NCBI GenBank assembly: GCA_949290645.1
Contig: CASESG010000001.1
Location: 276,495 to 340,494, forward strand
Direction: 5' to 3'
Length of the DNA: 64,000 nucleotides
Source: an uncultured Bacillota bacterium
GTDB taxonomy: Bacteria; Bacillota_I; Bacilli_A; RFN20; CAG-288
Shown here in pieces: positions 45,497 to 55,583 of the stretch. The notes under the pieces were generated by a model. That model was not told the origin of the DNA and ran no database searches. It saw only the letters and a program-made list of their open reading frames with translations. How positions within the stretch are numbered: the stretch's first letter is position 1; each line of letters begins with the position of its first letter. Position numbers and translations under genes: made by a program.

Positions 45497-46169
45497 CTTT
45501 CCACCTCCTCAGGCGCTGGTAGGAGAGAAGAAGGGAACAGGGGACAAGAAGGGAGATGGAAAAGAGGGCGAGGAAGGAAGGGATTCCCTTCTCGGCCGTG
45601 ACGACAAGGCTTGGAAAGAGCAGGGAGAAGAGGACGGACAGGGTGAAGAAGAGGAAAAGAGCAAGGCGTTCGGTCTTGCTTTTCTCCTCTTCCTTCTTCA
45701 AGAAGGAAAAAAGTTCCTGACGTGTCCTCTTTACCTCTTCCCGGGCGTGATAGGGAGAAAGGAGGTAGGCCTGGTTTTCCTTGTCCTTTTCCAGGTACAG
45801 GGAGAGGCATTCCTTGTATTTCCCAAGCGGATAGGGAATCTCCGTTGCTTCCTCTAGTTCCTCGTAGGTCTTTTTCTCCTGTTCCTGTAGGAAGATCAGG
45901 GACTGGTCGTAGGCATTTCTTGTTGTCCATCCCTCTAGGAGCAAGGAGAGGAAGGACTCGAGGAAAGAGAGGGCCTCGCTCTTCTTCTCCAGCTCTTCCC
46001 TCCACTCCTCTTTCTTGGCCAGGAAGAGGAAGGAGAGAACAAGGGACGGAAGGAGGGAGAGCAGCATCAGAAGGTAGTTGTCATAGAGGAAAAGGGAGAG
46101 GAAGATCAGGGTCAGAAGGGAGAGAACTTCCGCCTGTCTTTTCTGCAACAGCTTTTTCATCGTTCGCAT
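45489..46169 (-). CDS. membrane protein with T2SF-like topology, 226 aa
   Basis: From ATG 46169 (AAAGGA 9 nt upstream). Two N-terminal membrane segments, a charged helical domain of about 120 residues and two C-terminal segments. It pairs with 44912-45496. No ATPase or prepilin peptidase gene is adjacent, so a secretion role is only an inference from topology. Confidence 0.55.
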   Translation of the reverse strand: MRTMKKLLQKRQAEVLSLLTLIFLSLFLYDNYLLMLLSLLPSLVLSFLFLAKKEEWREELEKKSEALSFLESFLSLLLEGWTTRNAYDQSLIFLQEQEKKTYEELEEATEIPYPLGKYKECLSLYLEKDKENQAYLLSPYHAREEVKRTRQELFSFLKKEEEKSKTERLALFLFFTLSVLFSLLFPSLVVTAEKGIPSFLALFSISLLVPCSLLLSYQRLRRWKDA

Positions 46170-46173
46170 GCGG

Positions 46174-46659
46174 TTATGTCCTTTCACTACTATTGTCGTT
46201 GACGGCCTTCTTTTTCCAGCAAAAGTCGAAATCACTCCCGTCCAGGATCTGGAAGAACATGTCGATGGCCTTGTTGCTGACTCGGTAGAAAGCCGAGTGG
46301 GAGAAGGATTCCTGCCACTGGTCCTTCTCCCTGCGGATGAAGAGATGGCGATAGAGAAGGGAACCCGTGTCCCTGTCCAGACAGTTGAGGGCGAAAAGGA
46401 TTCCGGAGACATAGGAGAGATAGGGAGCATCCGGAAGCTGGCTTTCCTTCCCTTGTAGGACGACCTTGAGCTCGAAGAGCGTCGGCAGTTCGTTCTCCTT
46501 GGTCAAAAGCGATGAGTAGATCAAGGGATCGCAGATCAAGAGATGGGCCATGGCCTGCTGGAAGTGGATGGCGACCTGGCAAAGCCTTTTGCGGTTGGAC
46601 AAGTCGATGGGGGAGAGGTCATTCGCCTCCTCAGAGACTTCTGATGGTATTTTGTTCAT
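46174..46659 (-). CDS. ArpU/sigma-region-4-like protein, 161 aa
   Basis: From ATG 46659 (GGAGG, 9 nt spacing). The C-terminal part (SHSAFYRVSNKAIDMF preceded by a conserved helix with LLYRHLF) resembles the helix-turn-helix of ArpU/RinA-type phage transcription regulators and sigma region 4. It lies first in the cluster, 4 bp before the membrane genes, so it may regulate them. The family assignment is tentative. Confidence 0.45.
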   Translation of the reverse strand: MNKIPSEVSEEANDLSPIDLSNRKRLCQVAIHFQQAMAHLLICDPLIYSSLLTKENELPTLFELKVVLQGKESQLPDAPYLSYVSGILFALNCLDRDTGSLLYRHLFIRREKDQWQESFSHSAFYRVSNKAIDMFFQILDGSDFDFCWKKKAVNDNSSERT

Positions 46660-46753
46660 TTTATGAACCTCCGAAAAGAAGCTATGACTTTTTGCGAGGT
46701 TCTTCACCGTCAAAGAAAAAGGAACCGAAAATCGGGACGAATGCGTGACGATT

Positions 46754-47836
46754 TCAGATCAGGGCCAGAAGGACATGGTCCATGACGTAGAGATCTTCTT
46801 TCTTGATTCGGAACCTTTCGCCCACGATTTCGACCATGTCCGAGACGGAAGAGATTCCCTTCTGGTGCGTCTTCAGGAAATCCTCCTGGAAGACCTCCTG
46901 GTAGTCGTCAAGGGAAAAGCCATCGACCAGGCGAAGGTGAAGCATCAGGTATTCGATCTTGTGGCTTTCCTTGTCGACGATCTCGATCTCCCGGGCATTT
47001 TCTCCCCTGAGATAGGAGGGCATGGAGAGGGTGTTCTTGTATCTCTTGGGGAAGAGGAAGCCACTTGCTCCAAGGCCACAGCCGTAATATTCCTGGTCGT
47101 GCCAGTAGACGAGGTTGTGTCGGGATTCCCATCCCTTCCTTGCGAAGTTGGAGACCTCATAGCGCGCATAGCCTTCCTTCTCGAGACGAGCGACGAGATA
47201 GTCGTATTCCTCCCTCAGGTGGTCTTCCTCGACAGTCACCTTTCTTCTCTTGAGCAGGGTGCCGTCTTCGATCTGTAGGGAATAGAAGGAAAGATGAGTC
47301 GGGTCAAGAGAGAGGGCGAAGTCGATATCCTCGTCGATTTCCTTTGTTCCATCTCCCAATCCATAGATAAAATCAAGATTGATGTTGTCGATGTTGTATG
47401 CCCGGAGGTAGGAAACGGCATCTCTCACGTCATCGAGGGTGTGATGCCTTTGGTAGAGCGCAAGGAGCCTAGGAGAGACGCTCTCCACGCCCAGGGAGAC
47501 GCGGTTGACCAAAAAGCGGGAGAAGAGCCTTGCCTTCTCCTTGCTGAGGGATTCGGGATTGCATTCGATGGTGAATTCCTCGACCTTTCCGAAGCGGTCG
47601 AGAAGGCCTTGCAGAAGAAATTCCAGCTCCGGAAGAGCGAGGGCGGAGGGGGTTCCTCCTCCGACGTAGATCGTCTTCAGGGAACCTCTTTCGATCTGGA
47701 AAGAGTCGATTTCCCGAAAGAGTGCCTGAAGGTATTCCTTCCGGTCGTAGACGCTCGTGAGGACTTTCGGGAAGTCGCAATAGCTGCAGAGATGATCGCA
47801 GAAGGGAATGTGGAGATAAAGGGATTGCGCTTTCAT
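46754..47836 (-). CDS. hemW: heme chaperone HemW-like radical SAM protein
   Basis: 360 aa radical SAM protein with CxxxCxxC (CDHLCSYC, about residue 13), GGGTPSAL (about 58) and the HemW-type C-terminal domain. HemW binds heme and is often misnamed as coproporphyrinogen III oxidase. Overlaps the upstream gene by 4 bp. In most Bacilli it precedes or follows lepA/hrcA, which fits its position near lepA. Confidence 0.9.
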   Translation of the reverse strand: MKAQSLYLHIPFCDHLCSYCDFPKVLTSVYDRKEYLQALFREIDSFQIERGSLKTIYVGGGTPSALALPELEFLLQGLLDRFGKVEEFTIECNPESLSKEKARLFSRFLVNRVSLGVESVSPRLLALYQRHHTLDDVRDAVSYLRAYNIDNINLDFIYGLGDGTKEIDEDIDFALSLDPTHLSFYSLQIEDGTLLKRRKVTVEEDHLREEYDYLVARLEKEGYARYEVSNFARKGWESRHNLVYWHDQEYYGCGLGASGFLFPKRYKNTLSMPSYLRGENAREIEIVDKESHKIEYLMLHLRLVDGFSLDDYQEVFQEDFLKTHQKGISSVSDMVEIVGERFRIKKEDLYVMDHVLLALI

Positions 47837-49110
47837 TCGATCCCTTCGATCGGTATCGGCGTGTAGAGGAACTTCTTCCCTTCCTTGACCTTGCGATAGA
47901 AGCCTTTCTTGGCCAGGCTTTCCATCCCGGACCTTCCGGTCTCGTAGACGGACATCTCGGTGCGGACGAAGTCTTCGATGCTGTAGTAGGAACCGACGCG
48001 GCAGTGTCCGGCATAGAAATGGGCTTCCCTTCTCTTCAGGGAAGGATAGATCTCCCGGAGTCTTCTTGCCCGCTCCTCGATGGTCTTTCCGTCTTCGCTT
48101 TTTCCGAAGCTGGGAAGGGCGAGGTTCTCTTTCTCCTCCACGACCGGAGTCTCTTCTCCGAGCGTCCCGATCGGAAGCTCCTCTTCCTTCTTCGCGTTTT
48201 CCAGAGTCTCTCGGATCTTCTCCTCGTCCTTGGAGAGGAAGGGAAGGATGTAGGTCAGGGCATAGGTCAGGTCGAGGGTCTTCTCGCTCTCTTTCAACCG
48301 TCCGAAGAGCCCTTCCGAGTGGGAGAAGAGAACCGACTCGAAGTCGAGGGAATAGCCGACCAAGGAGAGGCCGGAGACTTTCAGGAAGGTCTTCAGGAAG
48401 AGGGAACCGGTTTCCTCGTTGACATATTCGAAAGGCCGATGGGCGAGGAAGAAGAAGAGGGAGGAGACGGCCCTTGCCAAGAGCGGAACTTCCTTTTGCC
48501 CCAGGAAGAGGAAGAGGGAGGAGAGCTGTCTTTCGATGTCGGGAGTCGGACAGGGGAGAAGGGGATTGAGGACATCGCTTTCCGTCTCCTTCCTCAAAAG
48601 GGCCGAGTCGAGAGTGGAATCCCCCTGAAGAGAGGAGTTGATCTTCTTGGGCAGAGCCTCGTCGAAAGGCAAGTCGTCCTTTCCCCAAAGACGGCTGTAT
48701 TCTCCCAAGAGGAAGAGGCTGGAAGGGACGTTCTCGATCTCCAGCGAGGCGATTTTCTCCAGGGTGGAATCGTTTGGCATCTTGTTCAGGCAGTGCCTTG
48801 AGAGAGCCTTGAGGGCGTAGATCTTCCTCTCCTTGACGAAGAGCTCTTTCCTCTTCAGCGAGTGATAGAGGGAAAGGTCAGAAAAGAGCCTCTCCTCCAA
48901 GTCATAGCAGAGGGAGAGGATCTTCGGAGAGAGGGTCAAGGTCATCGGATTGAAGTCCTTGTCCCTGAGCTCGCATTCGACACGGAAAAGACTGCGATAG
49001 TTCAAGACCTTCTCCCAGGACGAATCGACGTTGTCCCGGTTGAGGATCGCCTTCACGTCTTCCTTGGTCGCATAGACGAGGTCGGTGTATTTCTTTCCCT
49101 CTTCGGTCAT
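47833..49110 (-). CDS. Fic-like hypothetical protein, 425 aa
   Basis: A mostly helical protein. Residues about 255-280 (HRPFEYVNEETGSLFL) loosely recall the Fic active-site region HPFxxGNGR with its key residues altered, and the last 75 residues form a winged helix (RSGMESLAKKGFYRKV). Enzymatic AMPylation is not expected from this sequence. It is flanked by hemW and lepA. Other possibility: an unrelated helical regulator with a wHTH tail. Confidence 0.4.
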   Translation of the reverse strand: MTEEGKKYTDLVYATKEDVKAILNRDNVDSSWEKVLNYRSLFRVECELRDKDFNPMTLTLSPKILSLCYDLEERLFSDLSLYHSLKRKELFVKERKIYALKALSRHCLNKMPNDSTLEKIASLEIENVPSSLFLLGEYSRLWGKDDLPFDEALPKKINSSLQGDSTLDSALLRKETESDVLNPLLPCPTPDIERQLSSLFLFLGQKEVPLLARAVSSLFFFLAHRPFEYVNEETGSLFLKTFLKVSGLSLVGYSLDFESVLFSHSEGLFGRLKESEKTLDLTYALTYILPFLSKDEEKIRETLENAKKEEELPIGTLGEETPVVEEKENLALPSFGKSEDGKTIEERARRLREIYPSLKRREAHFYAGHCRVGSYYSIEDFVRTEMSVYETGRSGMESLAKKGFYRKVKEGKKFLYTPIPIEGIE

Positions 49111-49143
49111 TTCTCGTGTCTTTCTTTCCTAAGTACTATTTTA

Positions 49144-50958
49144 CTACTTTGCGTCGTCCACTGTCAGCATGGCGATGAAGGCTTCCTGCGGGACCTGGAC
49201 CTTTCCGAACTCCTTCATCCTCTTCTTTCCTCTCTTCTGCTTCTCCAGAAGCTTCTTCTTGCGGGAGATGTCGCCGCCGTAGCACTTGGCAAGGACATCC
49301 TTCCGGACTGCCTTGATGTCGCTTCGGGCCACGATCTTTCCGCCGATCATCGCCTGCACCGGGATCTCGAACTGCTGCCGAGGGATGACATCCTTGAGCT
49401 TGTCGACTACCGCCCGGGCTCTGGGATAGCAAGTGGGGCGATAGACGATGGTCGTCAGGGCATCGACCCTCTCGCCGTTGAGAAGGATGTCCATCCGGTC
49501 GACGTCGCTCTCCCGATAGCCGATCAGTTCATAGTCGAGCGAGGCATAGCCTTGGGAGACCGACTTGAGTCGATCGAAGAAGTCGAAGACGATCTCGCTC
49601 AAGGGCATCTCGTAGATGAGCTCGACACGGGTCTCGTCGACATAGGACATGTTGACGTATTCCCCTCTCTTGTTCTGGCACAAGGTCATGATCGGGCCGA
49701 CGAAATCCTTCGGGGTCATCACCTCGACCTTGGCAAAGGGCTCCAGGGTCTTCTTGACCTTGGTGCGATCCTTGGGGAAGTCGGCCGGGTTCTGGATCAT
49801 TCCGATCGTCCCGTCGGTGAAGTGAACCTCATAGACGACCGAAGGGGCGGTGCAGACGAGGTCGAGGTCGTACTCGTCCTCGAGGCGGGCCTGGATGACT
49901 TCCATGTGGAGCAGGCCCAAGAATCCGCAGCGGAATCCCGAGCCTAAGGCGATCGAAGTCTCCGGCTCATAGACCAAGGCGGAATCGTTGAGGCTGAGCT
50001 TGTCCAGGGCGTTGTGGAGATTCTCGAAGTCCTGGTTCTCGCTGGGGTAGAGACCGGCGTAGACCATCGGCGTGGTCTTGCGGAATCCTTTGAGAGGATT
50101 ATCGGTCGGATTCTCTGCTGAGGTGATGGTGTCACCGACAGAAACATCCTTGATATTCTTGATGGAAGCGGCGAGATAGCCAACCTCTCCAGCTCCCAAT
50201 TCATCCACTTTTCTCTCCAGGGGCGTGCGGATGCCAAGCTCCGTGACCTGATAGACGTTCTTGTTGGACATCAGCTGGATCTTGTCTCCGACATGGACCT
50301 GTCCCTCGAAGACGCGGATCATCACGACGACCCCGCGATAGGAGTCGAACTTGGAGTCGAAGATCAGGCATTTCAAAGGGGCGTCGAGAGATCCCTGTGG
50401 CGCAGGCAGGTCGGTCACGATGTGCTCGAGCAGGTTCTCGACTCCCTCTCCGGTCTTGGCTGAGACTTTCAGGCAGAGATCGGGATCGATGCCCAGGGTG
50501 TCGATCAGTTCCAGCTGGCAATTCTCGAAGTTGGCCGAGGGCAGGTCGACTTTGTTGATGACGGGAAGGATCTTCAGGCCGTTGTCGATGGCGAGGTATC
50601 CATTGGCCAGGGTCTGGGCCTGGACGCCCTGGGTGGCATCGACAAGGAGGATGGCTCCCTCGCAGGCGCTCAGGGAACGGCTGACCTCGTAGGTGAAGTC
50701 GACGTGCCCCGGCGTGTCGATGAGGTTGAAGAGATAGGTTTCTCCGTCCTTTGCCTTGTAGGTGACGTTGACGGCGTTGAGCTTGACGGTGATTCCCCTC
50801 TCCCTCTCGATGTTCATGTCGTCGAGCAGTTGGGGCTGGAGGTTTCTTTCCTCCACGGCTCCGGTCTTTTCCAGGATCCGGTCGCAGAGGGTGGACTTTC
50901 CATGGTCAATGTGAGCCACGACGCAGAAGTTTCGGATATGCTTTTGATCGAAGTTCAT
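49144..50958 (-). CDS. lepA: elongation factor 4 (LepA)
   Basis: 604 aa translational GTPase. The P-loop is in AHIDHGKST (about residue 19), DTPGHVDF and NKVDL follow, and the LepA-specific C-terminal domain is complete. It overlaps the helicase gene by 4 bp. Confidence 0.97.
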   Translation of the reverse strand: MNFDQKHIRNFCVVAHIDHGKSTLCDRILEKTGAVEERNLQPQLLDDMNIERERGITVKLNAVNVTYKAKDGETYLFNLIDTPGHVDFTYEVSRSLSACEGAILLVDATQGVQAQTLANGYLAIDNGLKILPVINKVDLPSANFENCQLELIDTLGIDPDLCLKVSAKTGEGVENLLEHIVTDLPAPQGSLDAPLKCLIFDSKFDSYRGVVVMIRVFEGQVHVGDKIQLMSNKNVYQVTELGIRTPLERKVDELGAGEVGYLAASIKNIKDVSVGDTITSAENPTDNPLKGFRKTTPMVYAGLYPSENQDFENLHNALDKLSLNDSALVYEPETSIALGSGFRCGFLGLLHMEVIQARLEDEYDLDLVCTAPSVVYEVHFTDGTIGMIQNPADFPKDRTKVKKTLEPFAKVEVMTPKDFVGPIMTLCQNKRGEYVNMSYVDETRVELIYEMPLSEIVFDFFDRLKSVSQGYASLDYELIGYRESDVDRMDILLNGERVDALTTIVYRPTCYPRARAVVDKLKDVIPRQQFEIPVQAMIGGKIVARSDIKAVRKDVLAKCYGGDISRKKKLLEKQKRGKKRMKEFGKVQVPQEAFIAMLTVDDAK

Positions 50959-53336
50959 TTCTTTCCCTCCCAGAATTTCTTGCAGCGCTGATATGTCCCC
51001 GACGGGGAGTAGACTGTGACCCGGTCGGGATAGAGCTCCTCGAGGGTCTCCTTGTAGGTCGAGTCGCGGAAGCGGCGGTCGATGAAGAAGAGGACTCCCT
51101 TGTCTTCTTCGCTGCGGATGACTCTTCCCGCGGCCTGGAGGACGCGGTTGAGGCCGGGATAGCTGTAGGCGTAGCGGAAGCCTTTCTTGGGTTCTTCCGC
51201 CTCCCTTTGATAATACTCCTGGATGTGCCTTCTTTCATAGCTGACTTGCGGAAGTCCGACGGAGACGACGATCGCTCCGATGAGCTTCTCTCCCACGAGG
51301 TCGATTCCTTCCGAGAAGATTCCACCCAGGACAAGCAGGCCCACCCGGTGATGGTCTTTCTGCCCTTCGAAGTGGAAGAGGAAGTCGGCCCTTTCCTTCT
51401 CGTCCATCGTCCTTTTCTGGGCGAGGATCTCAAAAGAGGTGTCCTTTTCGAGGATGGACTGGATCTTTTCGAGATACTCGAAGGAAGGAAGGAAGACGAA
51501 GTAGTTTCCCTTGTGGGCAAGGATGCATTGCTCGATGAGGTGGGAGACCTCGCCGAGCGTCTCTTCCCGGTCTTTGTAGCGCAGGGAGGGGAGGGTGTCG
51601 AAGAGGACGAGGCGGTTTTCCTTCGGGAAGGGGGAGGAGAGGACCAGAAGCTTTCCCTCGTCGTCTTCCTTTCCTCCGCCCAGCAGGTCGATGTAGTAAT
51701 CCTTAGGGGAGAGAGTCGCCGAGAAGAAGATGACGCTGCGGAAGAAGTGGTTTCCTCTCTTGATCGGCGGGGTCGGATCGAGACAGACAAGTCTCAGGGA
51801 GGAGAACTGTCCCTCCCAGAAGAGGGCGTAGAGGAGGAACTGCTCTGGCTTCTCTTTCTGAAGCCCCAGGAGATAGGAGAAGGAATTGAAGAGGTAGAAT
51901 GCCTCGAAGAGATCCTCGTTGAGGACGTGGGGCATCTTCTTGAGCAGCTGCTTGAACTCGAGCAGGAAGTCCTCGACATAGCCTTCCAAGTCAGAGGGAA
52001 CCTCTTCCAAGGAAAGGACTTCTCCCTGTTCGGGAAGAGGAAGATCCCCTAAGCTTCCCCGGATGTCCTTGAGGTTTTTTCTCAGGTCCTTGAGTTCCTT
52101 GCCGACACAGTGACGGATGGCGTTATCGACCATGGAGAGGGACAGCTCGATCGAGTACATGTCCCTGACGCGCTCGGGAAGGTTGTGGCATTCGTCGACC
52201 AGGAGATAGCTCTTCTCCAGGGGAATCGAGGAATCCTCCAGGGAAAGCCGGTCGTGGTAGTCATAGACATAGGTGTAATCGCAGATCAGGACATCGACAT
52301 AGCGGCTCAAGTCGAGCTGGAACTGGAAGGGACAGATCTCCTTCTTCAGGCAGAAGTTGAGCAGGGTCTCCTTGTCGATCGAATCAGAGCTATTGAGGAG
52401 CTCGAAGATGTTGTCGATGAGATGGTCGTAATAGTTTCGGGAGAGCGGGCACTCGTCGGGATTGCAGTGTCCCTTGCGGTCGTTGGGGCAGATGTTTTCC
52501 TGGCTTGTGACAAGAAGGCTCTTGATCTTGGCCTTCCCCTCGACCAGGGACTTGATGCCGTCCATCGCGACCTTCTTGATGGAGTTCTTGCTGGTGAGAT
52601 AGAAGATGTGATCGCATTTCCTCTCGCCGAAGAGCGTCAGCAGTGGGTAGAGGACCGAGATGGTCTTTCCGATTCCGGTGGGAGCCTCGATGTAGGCATT
52701 TTCTCCCTCGAGGGCGCACTTTTTCACAAACTGCATCATCTCCTTCTGTCCCTTGCGGAAGGAAGAAAAGGGGAAGAGGATGTTTTTCGCACTCTCGTCC
52801 CTCTCCTTCTTCATCGCCCGGATCTTGTCCATGTAATGGGCGTATTGCTCCAGGATGTCGAGGACGAAGGTGTGGAGCTCATCGGCGGTGTAGGTCTCTT
52901 CGATTCTTTTCCGTTTCTGGAAGTTGCTTTGATTGATATAGGTGAGAATGACTATGACATGGTCGAGTTTCCTGTCCATTGCGATCATGTCGGCATAGAA
53001 CAAGGCCTGGCTGAGATGCCAATGGCTGTGGTCATGGGCGAACTCCTCCAGGTCGCAGACGGTCGTCTTGATCTCCTCGATGGTGAGGGAACCATCCTTG
53101 TGGAGGAAGACGCCATCGGCCTTTCCGTGGATGCGGAAGACGTATTCCCCGACCTGGTAGACGTGGAAGAGGCTGTACTCCGAAAGATAGTCCGCCCCCT
53201 GTTCCCCTTGGTAGAGCGAATGAAGCCTTGTCCCCTCTTGCATGGAGGAGAGGTTGAAGATGCGATTGTCCAGATGTCCCCTGCGGCAGAGGACGTCGAC
53301 GATGTCGTGGACGGACCGTTCGAGCAAGTATGCCAT
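50955..53336 (-). CDS. DinG/Rad3-type [4Fe-4S] DNA helicase with N-terminal nuclease-like domain
   Basis: 793 aa from ATG 53336. Residues about 70-95 carry a PD-(D/E)xK-like pattern (GKADGV then EEIKTT), suggesting a RecB-like nuclease domain. Then come Walker A APTGIGKT (about 228), the cysteine cluster region CPND...C...CPL...CPF, the DECH box VDECHN (about 389) and motif [10 protein letters not shown] (about 735). It unwinds DNA 5' to 3' and is probably involved in repair. A TAAAAT -10 ends 11 nt before the ATG; no SD. Confidence 0.85.
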   Translation of the reverse strand: MAYLLERSVHDIVDVLCRRGHLDNRIFNLSSMQEGTRLHSLYQGEQGADYLSEYSLFHVYQVGEYVFRIHGKADGVFLHKDGSLTIEEIKTTVCDLEEFAHDHSHWHLSQALFYADMIAMDRKLDHVIVILTYINQSNFQKRKRIEETYTADELHTFVLDILEQYAHYMDKIRAMKKERDESAKNILFPFSSFRKGQKEMMQFVKKCALEGENAYIEAPTGIGKTISVLYPLLTLFGERKCDHIFYLTSKNSIKKVAMDGIKSLVEGKAKIKSLLVTSQENICPNDRKGHCNPDECPLSRNYYDHLIDNIFELLNSSDSIDKETLLNFCLKKEICPFQFQLDLSRYVDVLICDYTYVYDYHDRLSLEDSSIPLEKSYLLVDECHNLPERVRDMYSIELSLSMVDNAIRHCVGKELKDLRKNLKDIRGSLGDLPLPEQGEVLSLEEVPSDLEGYVEDFLLEFKQLLKKMPHVLNEDLFEAFYLFNSFSYLLGLQKEKPEQFLLYALFWEGQFSSLRLVCLDPTPPIKRGNHFFRSVIFFSATLSPKDYYIDLLGGGKEDDEGKLLVLSSPFPKENRLVLFDTLPSLRYKDREETLGEVSHLIEQCILAHKGNYFVFLPSFEYLEKIQSILEKDTSFEILAQKRTMDEKERADFLFHFEGQKDHHRVGLLVLGGIFSEGIDLVGEKLIGAIVVSVGLPQVSYERRHIQEYYQREAEEPKKGFRYAYSYPGLNRVLQAAGRVIRSEEDKGVLFFIDRRFRDSTYKETLEELYPDRVTVYSPSGTYQRCKKFWEGKK

Positions 53337-53402
53337 AGCAAGCATCTATTTTAGCCGAAAAAGTCATCGCTCGATACGGATATTCTTCTTTCTTTCCTCT
53401 TT

Positions 53403-54581
53403 TCAGCACTTCGCCGGGGGGAAGTCCCTTGCGATGGCAAGGAATTTTCCCCTCTTTCTTCCCGAGAGGAAGACTTTCTTGGCGAGCTTTGTCTCCTTCT
53501 TCTTCAAAAACGCTTCCCTCAGAGCTCTCTTGTCCTCTTTCTCGATGGCTTCGCGAAAATATTTCTTCCCGAGCTTGGAAAAGCCCAGGCGGTAGGCGAG
53601 CTGTCCCAAAGGATAATAGAGATCCTTCTTATCTTTCGCCCTCTCTTCCAGCTGTAGGAGGCATTTCTCCTGCTCCTCTTTCTCCTTGCTCTTGTGGCTC
53701 ATGAGAAAGAGATAGGGAATCCAGGCCGAATCCTCGTCTTTCTCGATGGCTTTCTTGTAATACGAGATTGCGTTCTCGGCATGGCCATAGGAGCGTTCGA
53801 TGTCTCCCAGTCTCTTCAGGGCATAGGAGTTCTCCTGGACAAGCAGGTAATGGCTCCTTGCCTTCTCGAAGTCCCTCTTTGCGCCACGAGCGAGGAAATA
53901 GGCATCCCCGGCAATCAAGGACATCTCCTTGATTCCCATCTTCTCTCCCAGAAGAGAGAGCTCCAGAGCTCTCGGATAGTTCCGGCTTTTCCTTGGCCCC
54001 TGAAGATAGGAAAGGACAAGAAGCCTTAAAGGAGTCCTTGATCCGGAAGAGAGGCATTTCTCGAGCATTTCCTGTCCCTCCTTCGTCTTTCCCCCGAGCA
54101 GATAGCTTTCTCCTACAAGCTCAAGGACGTGTCGGTCCTCTTCGAGCTGGGGAAGGTTTTGGAGGAATTTCTTCCTCTCTTCTTTCGAGAGGCCGTCGAG
54201 CAGGAAGAGGACCGCTCCCGAATCCCGAAAGCCGTTTCGATAGGCCTTCTTATGGAAAGAGAGGGCGAGCTTGAGATTCATCCTGAGACCTCCGATTCCC
54301 TTCCGATAGCCTTCTCCCAGGAGATATTGGGCATAGGCGTTTTTCTTCCGTGCCAGATTCCGGAGATAGGAGATCTGAGAGAGGTCGATGCTCTCGTCTC
54401 TGGCAAACTCGAAAGAAAGCAGCAGAAGACAATCCTCCTTGCTCAGAATGGAGAAGGAAGCTGACTTCAGCTCGACCTCCATCCCGAGCCGTTGAAAGTC
54501 GGACAGAGGCAGACGGAGCGGATCTTTTCCTTCTCGGATGGAAGAGAGAAGGACTTCTTTTGTCAGTGGTATGTTTTTCAT
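53403..54581 (-). CDS. Sel1/TPR-repeat protein, 392 aa
   Basis: A series of helical repeats of 30-36 residues starting near residue 75, such as AYAQYLLGEGYRKGIGG and LKRLGDIERSYGHAENAISYYKKA, typical of Sel1-like and tetratricopeptide repeats. No signal peptide. Probably a protein-interaction scaffold; binding partner unknown. It has its own SD (AAGGTGAGGG). Confidence 0.75.
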   Translation of the reverse strand: MKNIPLTKEVLLSSIREGKDPLRLPLSDFQRLGMEVELKSASFSILSKEDCLLLLSFEFARDESIDLSQISYLRNLARKKNAYAQYLLGEGYRKGIGGLRMNLKLALSFHKKAYRNGFRDSGAVLFLLDGLSKEERKKFLQNLPQLEEDRHVLELVGESYLLGGKTKEGQEMLEKCLSSGSRTPLRLLVLSYLQGPRKSRNYPRALELSLLGEKMGIKEMSLIAGDAYFLARGAKRDFEKARSHYLLVQENSYALKRLGDIERSYGHAENAISYYKKAIEKDEDSAWIPYLFLMSHKSKEKEEQEKCLLQLEERAKDKKDLYYPLGQLAYRLGFSKLGKKYFREAIEKEDKRALREAFLKKKETKLAKKVFLSGRKRGKFLAIARDFPPAKC

Positions 54582-54679
54582 GCCCTCACCTTAACACGGA
54601 GGAAGAAGGAGGCAAACATCAAAAGAAAAGGGACCGAATACCGGCACGACGCACACGAAAATCCACATCGAAAAAGTCC

Positions 54680-54708
54680 TTGCCATTGCCTTCCCCTGCT
54701 GATACAAT
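54680..54708 (+). promoter_or_regulatory. promoter of tRNA-Phe
   Basis: TTGCCA (54680-54685), 17 bp, TACAAT (54703-54708). Confidence 0.6.
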
Positions 54709-54722
54709 ATATAGGCTGTTTT

Positions 54723-54799
54723 GGCCCGATAGCTCAGTTGGTAGTAGCACAGCACTGAAAATGCTGGTGTCGGCAGTTCGATTCTGCCTTGGGCCACCA
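54723..54799 (+). tRNA. tRNA-Phe (GAA)
   Basis: Acceptor GGCCCGA/TTGGGCC with a G-U pair, discriminator A and encoded CCA. The anticodon stem CAGCA/TGCTG encloses CTGAAAA, giving GAA. A mobile element begins right after it, so its 3' end is the likely integration site. Confidence 0.95.
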
Positions 54800-54812
54800 C
54801 TAAAGCGAAAAT

Positions 54813-54834
54813 GCCCGAGAAATCGGGCTTTTTT
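54813..54834 (+). terminator. terminator after tRNA-Phe
   Basis: GCCCGA-GAAA-TCGGGC with six T. Confidence 0.85.
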
Positions 54835-54875
54835 CGTTCTTTGGTGCAAAGTTGGTGCGATTGTTTGACGCTCTA

Positions 54876-54910
54876 TTGAAATCCGATACCTTTTAGACTA
54901 CAATTGTAGT
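54876..54910 (+). promoter_or_regulatory. promoter and operator of the RelB/RelE pair
   Basis: TTGAAA (54876-54881), 17 bp, TACAAT (54899-54904). The perfect palindrome ACTACAATTGTAGT (54897-54910) covers the -10, suited to autorepression by the antitoxin or the complex. Confidence 0.6.
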
Positions 54911-54927
54911 GTAAAGGAGGATAAGCT

Positions 54928-55155
54928 ATGTCTGTCCTATCGCTGAGGTTCACGGATGAGGAATATCGCGTCCTCAAGAATTACGCCAAGACCAACGGCA
55001 TCTCCCTCAACAGGGCCGTCAAGGACGCCTTCTTCGAGATGATCGAGGAGAACTATGACCTCGAATGTTTCGACAAGGCCTATGCGGCCTATCGGAAGGA
55101 CGGCAGGACCTACACCGCGGATGAGGTCGAGAAGGAACTCGAAGCCGGCGAATGA
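54928..55155 (+). CDS. RHH antitoxin of a RelB/RelE-type pair (DUF6290-like)
   Basis: 75 aa with an N-terminal ribbon-helix-helix pattern (SVLSLRFTDEEYRVLKNYA then GISLNRAV) for DNA binding, and an acidic C-terminal tail that should wrap the toxin. SD AAAGGAGG. Overlaps the toxin start by 4 bp. Confidence 0.88.
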   Translation: MSVLSLRFTDEEYRVLKNYAKTNGISLNRAVKDAFFEMIEENYDLECFDKAYAAYRKDGRTYTADEVEKELEAGE

Positions 55156-55418
55156 CCTACCGAGTTCTGTTCACGAAGCAGGCGCTTTCCGCCCTCAAGA
55201 AGCTGGACAGGTCCGTATCGCGGACGATCCTTGCCTGGATCCGAAAGAACCTCGACGGATGCGACAATCCCCGATCGCACGGAAAGGCCTTGCGGGGCGA
55301 GCTTTCAGGGCAATGGCGCTATCGGGTCGGGGACTATCGCCTGCTCTGCCTGATCGAGGACGATGAGATTGTCGTCCTGGTCCTGAGAATCGGCCACCGA
55401 AGGGAAATCTATCGATAG
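55152..55418 (+). CDS. RelE-family mRNA interferase toxin
   Basis: 88 aa with the RelE/ParE fold: basic helix (KLDRSVSRTI), then WRYRVGDYRLLC and a C-terminal strand ending RIGHRREIYR. RelE toxins cleave mRNA on the ribosome. Translationally coupled with the antitoxin. It probably stabilises the element. Confidence 0.88.
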   Translation: MTYRVLFTKQALSALKKLDRSVSRTILAWIRKNLDGCDNPRSHGKALRGELSGQWRYRVGDYRLLCLIEDDEIVVLVLRIGHRREIYR

Positions 55419-55466
55419 ACTGGATGGCGACGAAGACGTCGCCTTTTTTGAAAATCGAGATTTTCG

Positions 55467-55495
55467 TTGACATAGTAAAACCACTACTATATAAT
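55467..55495 (+). promoter_or_regulatory. consensus promoter of the small toxin transcript
   Basis: TTGACA (55467-55472), exactly 17 bp, TATAAT (55490-55495): a perfect consensus sigma-A promoter. The RNA should start near 55502 at a GTCCTC-GAAA-GAGGAC hairpin. Confidence 0.85.
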
Positions 55496-55583
55496 AAAAA
55501 AGTCCTCGAAAGAGGACAGAGACCGGACAAAGGCTCTTCGCCTCCAAGGTCTTCCCCCTATGGGAAGAGAAAGGAGGTGATCG

